A stretch of DNA of 64,000 bases from Buxus sempervirens. Its lineage: Eukaryota; Streptophyta; Magnoliopsida; Buxales; Buxaceae. Location of the stretch: assembly GCA_947561395.2 (NCBI GenBank), contig OX387192.1:6236221-6300220 (forward strand), in the 5' to 3' direction. Under the pieces are notes generated by a model. That model saw nothing but the letters and a program-made list of their open reading frames with translations. It searched no databases and was not told the DNA's origin. Of the stretch, positions 21,643 through 32,083 are shown piece by piece. A program made the translations under genes and the position numbers. Position 1 is the first letter of the stretch, and the number at the start of each line of letters is the position of its first letter.

Positions 21643-23256
21643 ATGAATACTGAAGAGAACCAAGCCCAAGCTACCGTCCCTGCTCAGGACTTTACTCAAC
21701 TGCAGGAGCAAGTGGCCGGTCTGGCCAAAATGCTGGGGGACCTACTGGCGGCTCAGGCCCAACAGGCCCAAGCCCCGAACCAGGCATCTACTTCCCATCA
21801 GGCACCACCACCTCAGGCCTACATTCCGCCTCCGGTTCAGCCCATGCCTGAGCCCATTTCTGAACCAGTCCCTGAACCCATTCTGATCAGGGAAAATATG
21901 GCGGAGTCTGAGAAAGAGCTGAAGAAAGAAAAGGCCCGAGATGAGATGGAAAAGAAAATGCTGCTGAGGATAGAAAGAATCCAGGCAGAGCTGAAAGAGG
22001 TGAAGGGGGGAGGCAGCCATGCAGGCACCACCTTCGAGGACCTGTGCATGTACCCGGACGTCTGTCTACCGGCTAAGTTCAGGTGCCCGGATTTTGACAA
22101 GTTTGATGGCACGGGCTGCCCATTAAGCCATCTGAAACTATACTGCGGGGCCCTGTGCCAGTTTGGCCGGGACGATGGAATACTGATCCAGCTCTTCCAG
22201 AGGAGTTTGACCGGGTCGGCCCTTCGGTGGTTCGCTACAGTGGACCATGGAAGGATTAGAAGGTGGAAGGACTTGGCCGATGCTTTCTTGGACCAATACA
22301 AGTTCAACTCTGAGATCGTGCCGGACCGGTACGACATGATGAGGATGACCAAGGGGAAAGATGAACCGGTACGGCAGTACGCCAAGAGATGGAGAGAGGC
22401 CGCCTCCCAGGTCAGGCCACCTATGCAAGAGCCGGAGATGATCTCCACATTTATGGGCACACTGGGGCAGCCCTTTTACAACCATCTGGTGGGTCAGATC
22501 ACCACCAACTTTGCAGCCCTGGTACAGGTAGCGGACCGGATTGAGGAAGGGGTCAAGTCAGGAAGGCTGATAGACTACTCCACTCTGACTGGGCAGTCTG
22601 AGTCCTCGGCCTCCATGGCCCAGAAGAAAGGGACCGGATTCAAAAAGACGGGGGCCCGAAAAGAAGGGGAGGTGAACCTAGTCCAGGCTCCTCCAGCCAA
22701 GAAGCCACTTCACGTCAACATCTCGGCACCCCAACAGGCCCAGCAGGCCCAGCAGTCGTACCAAACCCCGATGAATGTCAACTTCTCTCCTTCTGTGCCA
22801 GCTAACACAAGGAGGACTTTTTCTAAGGAGGAGCGGGATGCCTGGTTCGCAGCAAGAAAGAACCGGGTTTTCACCCCTCTACCCATATCTCTTTCCCAGC
22901 TATTGCCAACCCTGCTAAAGGGTGAATACTTGACTCTGAAAGAGCCTAACCCGAATGCCACCAGAGGGAGAAATTTTGACACATCGGTCACCTGTGACTT
23001 CCACATGGGTGCACCGGGGCATTCTACAGATACTTGCTGGGTATTGAAGCATGCGGTCCAGGACCTGTTGGACCAGAAGGCCTTGGTGTTCAACACTGCT
23101 GCACCGGCCCCGTCCGGGAATGATATTGGGCAGAACCCTCTGCCTTACCACAATGGGGCAGGCCCATCCAACTCCATCACTGCCATATCCACCACCAGAA
23201 GGGCCTTTGACCCATCACAGCTCATAGCCCCTGTGGGGACCACAGTCCAGGTCTGA
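21643..23256 (+). CDS. Retroelement gag (inner element, first copy)
   Basis: The ATG at 21643 was chosen because the open frame upstream runs into the minisatellite and because a strong 3' splice site ends at 21585. The product is about 537 residues. It has a Q/P/A-rich N-terminus (about 1-90), a charged E/K-rich helical stretch (about 90-125) and the Retrotrans_gag capsid-type domain (about 146-305, with FRCPDFDKFDG, LTGSALRWF and PVRQYAKRW). A zinc-knuckle-like CDFHMGAPGHSTDTCW lies near 451, in the form usual for Tat gags. The family role is to form the particle that packages the element RNA. Looks whole. Confidence 0.9.
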   Translation: MNTEENQAQATVPAQDFTQLQEQVAGLAKMLGDLLAAQAQQAQAPNQASTSHQAPPPQAYIPPPVQPMPEPISEPVPEPILIRENMAESEKELKKEKARDEMEKKMLLRIERIQAELKEVKGGGSHAGTTFEDLCMYPDVCLPAKFRCPDFDKFDGTGCPLSHLKLYCGALCQFGRDDGILIQLFQRSLTGSALRWFATVDHGRIRRWKDLADAFLDQYKFNSEIVPDRYDMMRMTKGKDEPVRQYAKRWREAASQVRPPMQEPEMISTFMGTLGQPFYNHLVGQITTNFAALVQVADRIEEGVKSGRLIDYSTLTGQSESSASMAQKKGTGFKKTGARKEGEVNLVQAPPAKKPLHVNISAPQQAQQAQQSYQTPMNVNFSPSVPANTRRTFSKEERDAWFAARKNRVFTPLPISLSQLLPTLLKGEYLTLKEPNPNATRGRNFDTSVTCDFHMGAPGHSTDTCWVLKHAVQDLLDQKALVFNTAAPAPSGNDIGQNPLPYHNGAGPSNSITAISTTRRAFDPSQLIAPVGTTVQV

Positions 23257-23289
23257 TTCTTCCCCGAGGAGGAAAAAGAGGAGATCAAC

Positions 23290-25355
23290 ATGGTCTCCCA
23301 AAAAAATAATAATCTTGCTGCTGAGGACATAAGTTCCTCTCTAAACCGGGTCTCTTCACTCATGGCCCAGATGAATACTGCAAGACCCCCATTGGTCTTC
23401 AATTGCAGTCCACCCATTTATTCACCATCCAAGCCGTCTAAGGCTCCACTGGTCATCAATCTTGACCCCACCACTGCTTCCATCACTTCTTCTGTCCCCA
23501 CCAAATCCAAACTTCAACCCCTGGTTGTAAATGTGCAGCCAGCCCATACTATCCTTAAACCGGCCCATACATCCCGGTCCAAACTCCAGCCACTAGTGGT
23601 TGACATCCCTAAATTAGCCTATTCAGAGGCCGCTGTACCATGGAACTACAGCGAGGGAATCACGGCTACGGTTCCAGCGGTTAGAAACCCGAACCAGGAG
23701 GAGGTAAACCTCATGACGAGGTCAGGGAGATGTGCAGGGGGTGAAGAGAAAGAAAAAGAGACAGAAGTAGAAAAAGAAAAAATAGAAAAAGAAAATGAAG
23801 AAAAAAGAAAACAGAAGGGAAAAAATAAAGTGGGAGAAGACACCCCCCAGGGTGCAGAAAATGAGGCAGCAGACCTCATAAAAATCATCAAGAAAAGTGA
23901 ATTCAATCTTGTGGACCAGCTGAACAAGGTCCCGGCCCAGATTTCAATACTGGGCCTTTTGCTGAATTCCGAAAAGCATAGGGATGCATTGTTAAGGGTG
24001 CTGCAGAGTGCACACGTACCCCAGACAATTGATCCAGACCAGCTTGGTAAAATGGTTGGTCAAATCTTGTCACATAATGTGATAAGTTTCTCAGAGGGTG
24101 AGATCAGCCCAGGTGGGTGTTATCATGTGGACCCTTTGCACATCACTGTGCTTTGTAAGGGCTGCATGGTTGCACGGGTTTTAATTGACAACGGGTCAGC
24201 GTTAAACGTTTGCCCGTTAATCACTTTTACCAAACTGGGTCTGGACCAGTCGAGGATCAAACGGAATGGGCGGATAGTGAGGGCTTTTGATAGCTCCAAG
24301 ACCCACTCCCTAGGGGAGATTGAACTGCCGGTCACAATTGGGCCGAATATCTTTAACATCACATTTGAAGTGATGGATATACCCGCAGCTTTCAATCTGC
24401 TCCTAGGAAGGCCGTGGATACATTCGGCTAGGGCAATACCATCCACGCTCCACCAGAGGGTGAAATACATAAGAGGGCAAAGGGTGATAACAGTCCTAGC
24501 CGAAAACTTGGTGCCGCCCATTGTGTCACCTGATGTACCCTTGATCAATGTTGATCTAACTGTCGACAAGATTGCATTCCACTCATTTCAATTTGAGGCG
24601 GTAAATTACATACCTGGGGGGTGTGAGAAAAAGAAAGAAAAGGGGACCACTGCAGAAAGGATGGTCAAGAAAGTGATGGAGAAATACCACTTTCACCCAG
24701 GGAAAGGCCTGGGGATCAATCTGCAGGGGATGGTGGAGCCAATCACGGCTAAGAAACTGATCCCCAAGGTAGGGTTGGGCTTCAAGCCCAGAGGTTGGAG
24801 AAGAATGAAATACGAAGAAGGGGAGAGCAGAAGCAAAGGAAAACTCCTTCATTTAAGGGAAAGTTTCCCTAAACCCGCTTATATAATCCAAATTTCTCCT
24901 CCCATGGACCAGTCCAAGCCTCCATACCACAACCTCAACCCATTTCAGAAGCCTGTTGTTTCGGCCCTACAACCCTATAACTCATCTCCAATACTGGGAG
25001 CAGTGGATGGGCTTGGACCACAGCCCGAGCAGCAGGTTGACTTTTCTGAAGATGTTGGTGCATTCTTCGCCATGACTGAAGGCGAAAAGACAGGGGCAGA
25101 CATGGACCTGCCATTTATTGACTGGGCCGCAGTAAAGGTTCCAGACAAGGTCATTTCTGGATTGGGCCCCGCAGCAGAAAAGGGCAGTACCCACCCGGTG
25201 ATGATGGCATCCGATGCTGGGTTTGAAGAGCAGGCTTTCCCTATTTCCCCTGCTCCCCAAAATTTTGTACTGAACAATTGGGAGGAAACTCCCCTTACCT
25301 TTGAAGCAGCGTCTGTGTGGCAAACTGACGCGGCTTCCAAAAAAAAACTCCAATA
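23290..25355 (+). CDS. Retroelement protease region with G-patch-like segment (first copy)
   Basis: It starts at an ATG shortly after gag, in a different frame from it. The first ~150 residues are P/S/K-rich, then comes an E/K-rich stretch. The aspartic protease core has LIDNGSALNV (catalytic D near residue 300) and the flap/closing part FNLLLGRPWIH. Near residues 458-500 there is HPGKGLGINLQG..GLGFKP, a G-patch-like glycine motif as found beside the protease in some retroviruses and Tat-type elements. How gag, pro and pol are expressed together was not worked out; Ogre relatives are known to splice between pro and pol. Confidence 0.85.
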
Positions 25356-28300
25356 GTGGAATGCCATTTCCCTGAAGGTTCTAATGGGCCTTCGTCTTCA
25401 GGGGAATTATGTTTAGAAGGCCCACAAAAAAACCAAAAAGATTTTTCTATTTTTTCTAGGAAATTTAATTTTTTCAAAAAGGTCCACACCACTTATGAAC
25501 CATATAATCAGACCGAATTGGACCAGGTTGAATATGACTTCGACCTTGAGCTCGACTTTGATCTCATGGGGGTCGAAGAAGAGACCGAGGTCGAAGAAGA
25601 AGACGTTCCAAAAGAAATTGAATACCAATTGGAACGTCATGAAAAGGGGGTCCAACCTAATATTGAGGAGACCATATCCATAAATCTTGGGACCACAGAG
25701 GACCCAAAAATTGTGAAAATCGGGTCATGCTTGTCTGATGTGCAGAAAAATGAAATGTCACAATTCTTGGCAGATTACAAGGATGTGTTTGCTTGGTCAT
25801 ATCGGGACATGCCGGGGTTGGACACAGACATGGTGGTGCATAAGTTGCCAATTTTGCCAGGGGTTAAGCCGATTAAGCAGAAGCTGAGAAGATTGAAGCC
25901 GGAATGGACCTTGAAGGTCAAGGATGAAGTGGTCAAACAATTTCAAGCCGGATTTTTGGCAGTTTCTACATACCCAGAGTGGCTTGCAAACATAGTGCCA
26001 GTACCAAAGAAGGACGGGAAGGTCCGAATGTGCGTGGACTATAGAGACTTGAACAGGGCAAGCCCGAAGGACGATTTCCCGCTTCCACACATCGACATTC
26101 TGGTCGATAATACTGCGGTACATAGCTTGTTTTCCTTCATGGATGGTTTCTCAGGATATAATCAGATCAAGATGGCTAAGGAGGATCAAGAGAAAACAGC
26201 ATTTATCACACCTTGGGGTACGTTTCACTATACAGTCATGCCGTTTGGGCTTAAGAACGCTGGGGCAACATACCAGCGGGCCATGACTGCACTATTTCAT
26301 GACATGATCCATAAGGAGATGGAGGTCTATGTGGACGATATGATTGCCAAATCATGCAAAGAGGAGGACCACTTGATCAATCTGAAGAAAGTGTTTGATC
26401 GGCTCAGGAAGTACAGTCTACGGCTTAACCCAGCTAAATGCGTCTTTGGGGCTACATCAGGGAAGTTACTGGGGTTCATAGTAAGCCGAAGAGGAATTGA
26501 AATTGACCCGGCTAAAGCCAAGGCCATAATTGAAATGCCAGCACCCAGAACTGAGAAGGAGGTTCATGGCTTTCTTGGAAGGATTCAATACATAAGCCGG
26601 TTCATAGCACAGCTCACTGCTATCTGTGAACCAATTTTCAAACTTTTGAGGAAAGATAACCCGACGGTCTGGAATGAGGACTGCCAGCAGGCATTTGACA
26701 CAATAAAGAGGTATTTGCTGAACCCACCTGTGCTAGTGCCACCAACTCCAGGAAGACCACTGATACTGTACTTGTCAGTGTTGGAAACGTCAATGGGATG
26801 TGTCTTGGGGCAGCATGATGAGACTGGTAGAAAAGAAAGGGCAATTTACTATCTGAGTAAAAAATTCACGGAATATGAAGCCAAATACTCACCATTGGAG
26901 AAGACTTGTTGTGCTCTAGTGTGGGCCACTCAGAGGCTAAGGCATTATTTCCTTAGTCACTCCACACTATTAATATCCCGGATGGACCCTCTGAAATATT
27001 TATTTGAGAAACCGGCACTGACTGGCAGGACGGCAAAGTGGCAACTGCTACTGTCCGAATTTGACCTCACGTACATCACCCAGAAGGCGATCAAGGGTCA
27101 AGCCATAGCTGATCACCTGGCTGCACATCCTTTGCCAGAATATCAACCCTTGAAGACCAACTTCCCAGATGAGGCAATTCTGTACACTGAAGAGGAGGAC
27201 AGTGAGAGTTCTTGGCAAATGTTCTTCGATGGGGCCGCCAATATGAATGGGAACGGAATAGGGGCAGTCTTGGTTAAACCAGATGGTTCACATATCCCGA
27301 TTGCAGTAAAACTGAGATTCCAGTGCACCAATAACATAGCAGAATATGAGGCGTGCATAATTGGATTGCAAGCAGCCATGGATCATGGAGTAGAGGAACT
27401 TGACGTATATGGGGATTCGAGTCTTATCATCTTCCAAACAACTGGTGAGTGGAAAACCAAGGATCACAAATTGATCCCCTATCACCAGTACTTGGAAGAA
27501 ATAAGCACAAATTTCACTCGAATTTCCTTCAACTATATGCCAAGGGCCAAGAATCAGTTTGCGGATGCTCTAGCAACATTAGCTTCAATGGTCAGCATAC
27601 CAGAAGGAGTAGACATCAGACCGCTGGAAATTGAGGTCCGAGATGAACCGGCTTACTGTCTCGTTCTAGAGGGAGCACCAGAAGAAGAAACACCATGGTT
27701 TCAAGATATCAAGAATTTCTTGAACAATCGGAGTCTGCCAGAAAATGCCACTGCTACTGAGAAGAGGACAATACAGAGATTGGCTGGTCAATTTCTGCTA
27801 AGTGGTGGACATGTGTACAAGAGGTCACATAACGACATTCTGCTCAGATGTGTTGCCAAGGCTGAATCGGAAAGGCTGATTGAGACTGTACATGGAGGAG
27901 TCTGTGGGCCCCATATGAGTGGGCACATGCTGGCTAAGAAGATCCTGAGGCTGGGATACTACTGGACGACCATGGAGCGTGACTGCTGTATACATGTCAG
28001 GAGGTGCCATCAATGCCAAATCTATGCAGACAACAAGCATGCACCCCCAGGTGAGCTGCACAACATGACATCACCCTGGCCCTTCTCTATGTGGGGCATA
28101 GATGTTATTGGCATGATCTCCCCTAAGGCATCGAACGGACACAGATCCATCCTGGTGGCGATTGACTATTTCACTAAGTGGGTGGAAGCAGCCTCATATG
28201 CAAATATCACTAGCAACCATGTTATTAAATTTTTGAAGCACAACATTATTTGTCGCTATGGACTGCCAAGTGCCATAGTATCAGACAACGCTTCAAATAT

Positions 28301-28943
28301 TAAGAACAAGGACATGAAGAAAATGTGTGAGCAGTTTCAGATCACCCACCACAAGTCAGCTCCGTACAGGCCAAAGATGAATGGGGCAGTAGAAGCAGCA
28401 AACAAAAACATAAAGAAAATCATTCAGAAGATGGTAGTGAGCTACAAGGATTGGCATGAAATGCTGCCACTTGCTCTGCATGCATACAGAACCTCGATCC
28501 GGACTTCAACTGGGGCAACCCCATACTCCCTAGTCTATGGGATGGAAGCAGTCTTGCCCGTGGAAGTAGAGATCCCCTCACTCCGAGTGCTCATGGAAGC
28601 AGAGCTAGAAGAAGCCGAATGGGTCCAGTCGAGACATGATCAACTTAACCTGATAGAAGAAAAGCGGTTGAAAGCACTTTGCCATGGACAGTTGTACCAG
28701 AAGAGAATGGCCCGGGCCTACAATAAGAAGGTGAGGCCCAGAACTTTCCAAGAAGGAAACTTAGTGCTAAAGAAAATCTTACCATTTTTGGAAGACCCTC
28801 GTGGTAAGTTCAAACCCAATTGGGAGGGCCCATATGTCGTCAAGAAAGTCCTATCAGGGGGTGCACTCATCTTAGCAGAAATGGATGGGTCAGATTTTCC
28901 TGAGCCCATTAACTCTGATGCGGTAAAAATGTATTTTCCTTGA
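25356..28943 (+). CDS. Retroelement RT - RNase H - second RNase H - integrase (first copy)
   Basis: An acidic linker is followed by reverse transcriptase (VPKKDGKVRMCVDYRDLN near 216, MPFGLKNAGATYQRAM, catalytic YVDD at about 325-328). Next come a first RNase H fold (SMGCVLGQ..AIYYLSKKFTEYE) and a second one (MFFDGAANMNGNGIGAV, D near 625; NNIAEYEA; VYGDSSLI; NQFADALATLAS), the archaeal-type RNase H characteristic of the Tat clade. Integrase has an HHCC zinc module (near 846-885) and a DDE core with D916, D977 and E1013 (35 residues between the last two). No chromodomain is visible at the C-terminus, in keeping with a non-chromovirus. The first ATG is not certain because the linker may be joined to pro by the splicing known in the family. 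Looks whole. Confidence 0.93.
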   Translation: MECHFPEGSNGPSSSGELCLEGPQKNQKDFSIFSRKFNFFKKVHTTYEPYNQTELDQVEYDFDLELDFDLMGVEEETEVEEEDVPKEIEYQLERHEKGVQPNIEETISINLGTTEDPKIVKIGSCLSDVQKNEMSQFLADYKDVFAWSYRDMPGLDTDMVVHKLPILPGVKPIKQKLRRLKPEWTLKVKDEVVKQFQAGFLAVSTYPEWLANIVPVPKKDGKVRMCVDYRDLNRASPKDDFPLPHIDILVDNTAVHSLFSFMDGFSGYNQIKMAKEDQEKTAFITPWGTFHYTVMPFGLKNAGATYQRAMTALFHDMIHKEMEVYVDDMIAKSCKEEDHLINLKKVFDRLRKYSLRLNPAKCVFGATSGKLLGFIVSRRGIEIDPAKAKAIIEMPAPRTEKEVHGFLGRIQYISRFIAQLTAICEPIFKLLRKDNPTVWNEDCQQAFDTIKRYLLNPPVLVPPTPGRPLILYLSVLETSMGCVLGQHDETGRKERAIYYLSKKFTEYEAKYSPLEKTCCALVWATQRLRHYFLSHSTLLISRMDPLKYLFEKPALTGRTAKWQLLLSEFDLTYITQKAIKGQAIADHLAAHPLPEYQPLKTNFPDEAILYTEEEDSESSWQMFFDGAANMNGNGIGAVLVKPDGSHIPIAVKLRFQCTNNIAEYEACIIGLQAAMDHGVEELDVYGDSSLIIFQTTGEWKTKDHKLIPYHQYLEEISTNFTRISFNYMPRAKNQFADALATLASMVSIPEGVDIRPLEIEVRDEPAYCLVLEGAPEEETPWFQDIKNFLNNRSLPENATATEKRTIQRLAGQFLLSGGHVYKRSHNDILLRCVAKAESERLIETVHGGVCGPHMSGHMLAKKILRLGYYWTTMERDCCIHVRRCHQCQIYADNKHAPPGELHNMTSPWPFSMWGIDVIGMISPKASNGHRSILVAIDYFTKWVEAASYANITSNHVIKFLKHNIICRYGLPSAIVSDNASNIKNKDMKKMCEQFQITHHKSAPYRPKMNGAVEAANKNIKKIIQKMVVSYKDWHEMLPLALHAYRTSIRTSTGATPYSLVYGMEAVLPVEVEIPSLRVLMEAELEEAEWVQSRHDQLNLIEEKRLKALCHGQLYQKRMARAYNKKVRPRTFQEGNLVLKKILPFLEDPRGKFKPNWEGPYVVKKVLSGGALILAEMDGSDFPEPINSDAVKMYFP

Positions 28944-29879
28944 GTGAATATTTCTAGGAAATGATCCGAGGCCATTTTTCTTTATTTCCTTCAAAAATTT
29001 TAATCCCTAGTCTAGCCAAGTTGAGCCGGTTCGTTTCTTTGATCAACCTAAACCGGATTTACAGTCAAATTGGGGCAAAATCAATTGGGGCAAAAGTGAG
29101 GAAAGAAAAAGAAAAAGAGAGGAAAAGCAATGGAAATGGCAAATGAAAGCCAAGTGTGAAAAATGCAAAAAATGCAATTTGGGGAAAAAGGGTTAAATTC
29201 ATCATGACTCTAAGTCCGGTTGACCTATTTCCACACTTGAAAATTTTTTGGGCCTTTAATACCCTTTCTTTCATAAACTGAGCCTAGCTTTTATTTCGTC
29301 CTATTTTTAAGCCCTCGGTGATCTTAGCTTGTTCATTCAAATGTCAGAGTAAGATGGGTGATGACGGAATTCAGAAGCCGGCCCTAGTGAAAACCGTAAC
29401 TGGCGCTAGGGGCAATATTGGCAAAAAGGCAAAAAGAAAAAAATAAGAAAAATGAAAGAAAATCAGAGGTTGAGTTGATCATGGGGATCTGAGCTTCAAG
29501 CAAAGTCGGCATGAGCAGAATGGGGCAGTTTTGGCAGTTGGGGATGACTCTAAAGGTCCTAAGAGGGACGGTTCTGATCCCTCAGTATTTTGTGGACTAC
29601 CCTTTTCATTATTTAACCTGGTTTTAATTCCCTTAATTATAGGTGATTAAGTGCATGGACCAAATTTCAAAAAATACAAAAAAAAAATATAAAAAGGAAA
29701 AATTATACTTTGGCCAGTGATGAGAAATCAAATACTTTTCATAAAACCTTTGTTTTTACAAGCATCTGAGCATTCTGAGGCCAATAATATAAAAACTTTA
29801 TTTTGAATTAAATCCTTTGTATTTCCACTATTGGAGTTCAATTTGGTACAAAGGTATGGAAAATGTGCAGGAAATAAAG
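28944..29879. other. Non-coding spacer between pol and the antisense genes
   Basis: The pol stop is followed by A- and GA-rich DNA without a long frame. This convergent interval must contain the end of the antisense gene on the right and perhaps of a pol-side transcript. No clear signal was identified. Confidence 0.6.
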
Positions 29880-31597
29880 CTAGTCTCCTAGCCGTTCCTC
29901 AAGCTCCCGAATCCGAGCTGCCTGAGCTGCAATGACTCCTGAAGCCCCCTCTGCAGCGGGATCACTCAGGAAGGAAATGACCTCATCTGAAAGGGCCTGC
30001 TTGATCCTCATACTCCTGAGGCTAGCCAAAGTAGCTTGGTAATTCTGCCGGATCATACGGACCTCGAAGCAACGGGCCTGCCTTTGCTCCTCCAGCTTCT
30101 CTTCCGCGGCAATACGGCGTGAGGTCTGCTCCTCAAGCTGCCTCTCCAGATAAGCACTCTGTATCCTGAGCTCCTGGGCCTCCCGTACCCATATCTGCTG
30201 AAGCCGCTTATGAGAAACCCGCTCAGACTCTAGAATGTCCTCATAGGTGGGAGCCAAGACTACAGGAGGATCTTCGGGTACTGGGGCCTGAGTCTGTATC
30301 TGTTCCTTGATCCAGAAGAGATAATCCTTCACATGGGCTTCTGAGAAGACGGGACCATGCATAAAGCGGACATAAGACCACTCCTTCATCAACCAGGCAT
30401 TCAGCTTCATAGAAAGAGGCCCAAGACGATCCTCGTATCCATATGGGATGATAATCCCCTGGGTCGCTCGGAACTGACGAAGAACCCGCAGAGGAAGATA
30501 AAGCACTGCATGCCTCAGGCCAGCCAGAATCAGAAAGTTGCGGTCTCGGAAGCTAATCACTGTCTCCGCATTGGGCTGATAAGTACCAGGCCATCTCACC
30601 TAGTCATCCTGAAGCGAGCCCAAGAAAGTGAACCAGCCCTGTTTGCCCCCTGGAATATCGGGGCACCCCCTGTTGCTCATCAACAGAGGGACTTTCAGAC
30701 TCGGGAAGAAGTGTCGATTGATCTCTTCAATCTGGCTCAAATGATCAAGTAGCCAAAGCTGCAAAGGAAAAGAAAGGTGTCAGCACATTGTATATAAATA
30801 AAAAAAAAAAATAAAAAAAAAAGAAGAAGCAAAAAAGGCAAAAAGAAAGCCAAAAAGCAAGAAAAAAAGAAAAAAAAAATTTTTTTTACCTGCAGGATCT
30901 GGGCACATGCTAGGAAGCGTTTCGACTTCCTATTGTAGCAGTCGGTCAAGGCCTGATATATCCCAGCCAAAATCATAGGGGCCAACCTCTCCCGCTCCCT
31001 AACCTGGCATATCACGGAAATCAAGGCCAAGTCCACCTCGTCATCCTCCCGTGGGAAAAGCAACTGGTTGACCACTATCAGGGTCAACGCATTGAATCGG
31101 GCCTCCTTATCTTCTCCCCTCAAAAGCTTCTCAGTCAAAAAAGCCTTAGATAGGGTCAAAAGGGTGTCAGAATCCCCCAAGTCCTTCTTCCCTATGCCCA
31201 AAAAAGTAGAAGCTTCCTTCTTGTAACTGGGCCTAAGAGGTGGATTCACCACCTTCTCATCAAACCTCAGGCCCAGGATGGTTTCCACCTCTTCAATGGT
31301 TGGGGTCATCTCATGGGTCCCAAAACGGAACAAGTTGAGATCAGGAACCCAATGACCAATCATGGCCTCTATAATCTCCCACCTGAAGGGAACCTTGGGA
31401 ATGAGCAGGGTATGGCCTAGATTGGTAGTACCCCATCTCCTCTCCTCATCTAGGGACATAGAGTTAACCCACCTTGTGTAAAAGGAATCCACAGGGTTGT
31501 ACCTAGTGAGATTTGGGGGTTTTGATCTAAAAGGCTGTTTTGCAGGGGAGGCAGTGTGGACAGACAATAACGGGGCAGAAGATGATCCGGATTCCAT
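29880..31597 (-). CDS. Antisense gene II of the inner element (first copy): DUF7745/plant-mobile-domain-like, coiled-coil C-terminus
   Basis: It is read on the strand opposite to gag-pol. One coding block (31597-30890) has the motif run FRFGTHEMTPTIEEVETILG, typical of the plant mobile domain / DUF7745 superfamily, and ends at a CAG/GTAAA donor. After an A/T-rich intron the next region (30758-29880) begins after TTTGCAG and continues the same family (LRHAVLYLPLRVLRQF, IIIPYGYEDRL). It ends in a long R/E/Q-rich coiled coil (about the last 120 residues). About one apparent break is seen. A minus-strand TATAAATG lies at 31708-31715, with dyad array 3 just upstream. Host relatives of this superfamily are nuclear factors linked to silencing and genome stability; the role in the element is unknown. 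Confidence 0.75.
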
Positions 31598-31707
31598 TGG
31601 ATTTGACGGGAGCAAGCTAGAACTCAAGAGGAGGAAGCAAAAGGCGAAAAAGGGGGTTTCTAAACTCAAAAACTCGTAAAAAAATGCTCAAATCCCGAGG
31701 CAGGTTG

Positions 31708-31715
31708 CATTTATA
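31708..31715 (-). promoter_or_regulatory. Putative TATA box of antisense gene II
   Basis: The minus strand reads GCTATAAATGC, about 110 bases upstream of the start codon at 31597. Dyad array 3 begins 14 bp further upstream. Inferred from sequence and spacing. Confidence 0.5.
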
Positions 31716-31728
31716 GCATCTTTTAACA

Positions 31729-31867
31729 TATCCGGTAACTCAGACCGGATACAAAAGCTTTATACATATCCGGATAAGTATACCGGATACAAAGGATTCC
31801 ATGAATATCCGGTATCACATACCGGATACAAAGACAAATCAATGTATCCGGTATGTTAGACCGGATA
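31729..31867. repeat. Phased dyad array 3 (antisense promoter): four dyads at 38-39 bp spacing
   Basis: Perfect 7-9-7 dyads TATCCGG-N9-CCGGATA start at 31729, 31767, 31806 and 31845. Arms are identical and loops differ. The array abuts the TATA box of antisense gene II. Confidence 0.92.
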
Positions 31868-32083
31868 CCGAGAAAAAAATGCAAAAAAGGAGCTAAGGAT
31901 GAAAAAATCCGAATTTTTTTACCTGTTTTACCTGCTTACAAGTCATAATTGCATAGAATGGAGAGCAAAAGATGTGCAAGACATGATAGAGTGAATAAAA
32001 AGTTTTTTTCATATATATCTGAAAGTTTTTGTACAGGGATGATAAAAATACATGAAAATGAAAAATATAATCCTAATCTACTC

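Noticed and set aside
21742-23417. Long minus-strand frames opposite gag
   Set aside because: They mirror the coding frame of gag, have no domain, and lie where codon bias opens antisense frames.
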